Origin: Chloroflexota bacterium
Lineage (GTDB): Bacteria > Chloroflexota > UBA11872
Length of the DNA stretch: 32,203 bases
Direction of reading: 5' to 3'
Assembly: GCA_028873795.1 (NCBI GenBank)
Contig: JAPPNP010000010.1
Coordinates: 1 to 32,203 of the forward strand
The translations under genes and the position numbers were made by a program. Under the pieces are notes generated by a model. It saw only the letters and a program-made list of their open reading frames with translations. It ran no database searches and was not told where the DNA came from. Shown here one piece after another: positions 31,308 to 32,203 of the stretch. How positions within the stretch are numbered: the first letter of the stretch is position 1; every line of letters begins with the position of its first letter.

Positions 31308-32156
31308 CTAGCTCGACTCGCCGGAGTCGCCGCGGCGCAGCTCCTGGACCAGCGCATAGACCTCGCGCCGCGGAACTCGCAGCTCCCGGGCGACCGCGGC
31401 CGCGGCCTGGGCGGGCGACGCGCCGGACGCCAGGGCGGCCGTGACCGCGCTGGCAATGTTGGACGCCTCGGGCTCGGATACAGGCTCGCGCTCCGCCACG
31501 TCGATCACCAGCGTAATCTCGCCGCGCGGGGCGTCATCCGTCAGCACGACACACAGCTCGGACAAGGGCATCTCCCGAATGTCCTCGTGGAGCTTGGTCA
31601 GCTCACGACACATCGCCGCGGGACAGTCGCCGAGCCATTCCAGCAGCTCGGCCACGCGCGCCGCGGCCCGATGCGGCGGCAGATAGATGACCAGCGTGCG
31701 CGCGACCGCGGCGGCGCGCCGGACCAGGCGCTCGCGCCGCGGCCGTCGCTCGGGCAGAAACCCAATGAACGTCACCGGCTGCTGCGCGAACGACACGACC
31801 GACAGGGCGGTGGCCAGGGCCGACGCGCCCGGAATCGGCACCACGGACATCCCCTCGCGGCGAACCCGCGCCACCAGGTCGGGGCCGGGGTCGGCCAAAC
31901 CCGGCGTCCCCGCGTCGGACACGAGCGCGACGTCGCCCTCGCGCAGACAGGCGACGATGGCGTCCTCCCGACGCTCGGGGCTGTCGGCGTGATAGGCGAT
32001 GAGACGTGGACTCGCGCCGATGTGGTTGAGCAGCTTGCGGGTGCGTCGGGTGTCCTCCGCCGCGACCACCGGCACCGACGCCAGCACGCGCGCGGCGCGG
32101 GCCGTCAGGTCCTCGAGATTGCCAATCGGCGTGGCCACGACGTAGAGCACGCCCAT
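31308..32156 (-). CDS. rsmI: 16S rRNA (cytidine(1402)-2'-O)-methyltransferase RsmI
   Basis: 282 residues, tetrapyrrole-methylase fold enzyme that 2'-O-methylates C1402 of 16S rRNA. ATPIGNLEDLT at the N-terminus, AAEDTRRTRKLLNH, LVSDAGTPGLADPG (SAM loop) and VIPGASAL are diagnostic. A C-terminal helical domain (about 240-275) is rich in Ala, as in relatives. The ATG is at 32154-32156. A -10-like box lies 7 bases upstream, so the mRNA may be leaderless. First of the minus-strand run leading to metG. Confidence 0.97.
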   Translation of the reverse strand: MGVLYVVATPIGNLEDLTARAARVLASVPVVAAEDTRRTRKLLNHIGASPRLIAYHADSPERREDAIVACLREGDVALVSDAGTPGLADPGPDLVARVRREGMSVVPIPGASALATALSVVSFAQQPVTFIGFLPERRPRRERLVRRAAAVARTLVIYLPPHRAAARVAELLEWLGDCPAAMCRELTKLHEDIREMPLSELCVVLTDDAPRGEITLVIDVAEREPVSEPEASNIASAVTAALASGASPAQAAAAVARELRVPRREVYALVQELRRGDSGESS

Positions 32157-32163
32157 GGCGGCT

Positions 32164-32169
32164 AGTGTA
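32164..32169 (-). promoter_or_regulatory. Candidate -10 box for rsmI
   Basis: TACACT read on the minus strand (complement of 32164-32169), 7 bases before the rsmI ATG and matching the box before the SpoIID-like gene. No Shine-Dalgarno is seen. The -35 region is close to the window edge, with nothing convincing. Confidence 0.4.
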
Positions 32170-32203
32170 GGCGCTCCAGCCTCGCACGCAGCCGCAGCGG
32201 CGC

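Noticed and set aside
29478-32165. A very long plus-strand open frame of almost 900 codons
   Set aside because: It runs antisense to tatD, metG and rsmI, all with strong motifs. The translation is Arg/Ala/His-rich with no recognisable domain, as expected from GC-rich antisense frames.
1-32203. CRISPR array, tRNA, rRNA or prophage
   Set aside because: Repeats found are palindromic and scattered, not regularly spaced with unique spacers. No cloverleaf, rRNA motif, integrase or phage structural gene was recognised by reading.

Overview
GC-rich bacterial chromosome (roughly two thirds G+C by eye), gene-dense, with short intergenic gaps and many 4-base ATGA/GTGA overlaps. The gene content fits a free-living or host-associated member of the Chloroflexota, possibly near SAR202/Dehalococcoidia. 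The reasons are a sugar-acid catabolic cluster built on an enolase-superfamily dehydratase, menaquinone-type genes, a SpoIID-like secreted protein with C-terminal wing repeats, FemAB next to murE, and a Thermus-type RuvC active site. This placement is an inference; no rRNA or tRNA gene is present to settle it.

Region 1 (about 1-9.2 kb) is accessory carbon metabolism: an aldo/keto reductase, two xylose-isomerase-like TIM-barrel proteins, a mandelate racemase/muconate lactonizing enzyme family dehydratase, two different DHDPS/NAL-family class I aldolases, an SGNH hydrolase, an SDR dehydrogenase and a glutamate-1-semialdehyde-aminomutase-like PLP enzyme. The likely logic is release of a sugar or sugar acid (SGNH esterase), isomerisation or oxidation (TIM-barrel, SDR, AKR), dehydration to a 2-keto-3-deoxy acid (enolase family) and aldol cleavage or dehydration (DHDPS family). 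Genes sit in two divergent operons flanking about 5.2 kb plus satellites.

Region 2 (9.3-15.7 kb, + strand) is a housekeeping operon: yebC, ruvC, ruvA, ruvB, acylphosphatase, a membrane-anchored FecR-domain protein, acpS and a fused nnrE-nnrD. Region 3 (16.0-19.5 kb, - strand) reads cmk, plsC, der, plsY (nucleotide kinase, two phospholipid acyltransferases and a ribosome-assembly GTPase). Divergent from it is the SpoIID-like gene (19.6-21.5 kb), followed by thyX and a two-gene MntA/HepT toxin-antitoxin module.

Region 4 (23.4-32.2 kb, - strand) reads rsmI, metG, tatD, polyprenyl diphosphate synthase, menG/ubiE, femAB-like, murE, then, past a repeat-bearing gap, a D-2-hydroxyacid dehydrogenase. 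This combines translation, quinone synthesis and peptidoglycan precursor synthesis.

Intergenic gaps carry a family of short palindromic repeats in at least four sequence types, some nested inside one another. Points most worth a second look: a methionyl-tRNA synthetase whose KMSKS loop has lost both lysines, a tatD that seems to start at an ATA codon overlapping the metG stop, a thyX without an obvious canonical start, the nested palindromes, the toxin-antitoxin pair one base downstream of thyX, and the MurE specificity motif.
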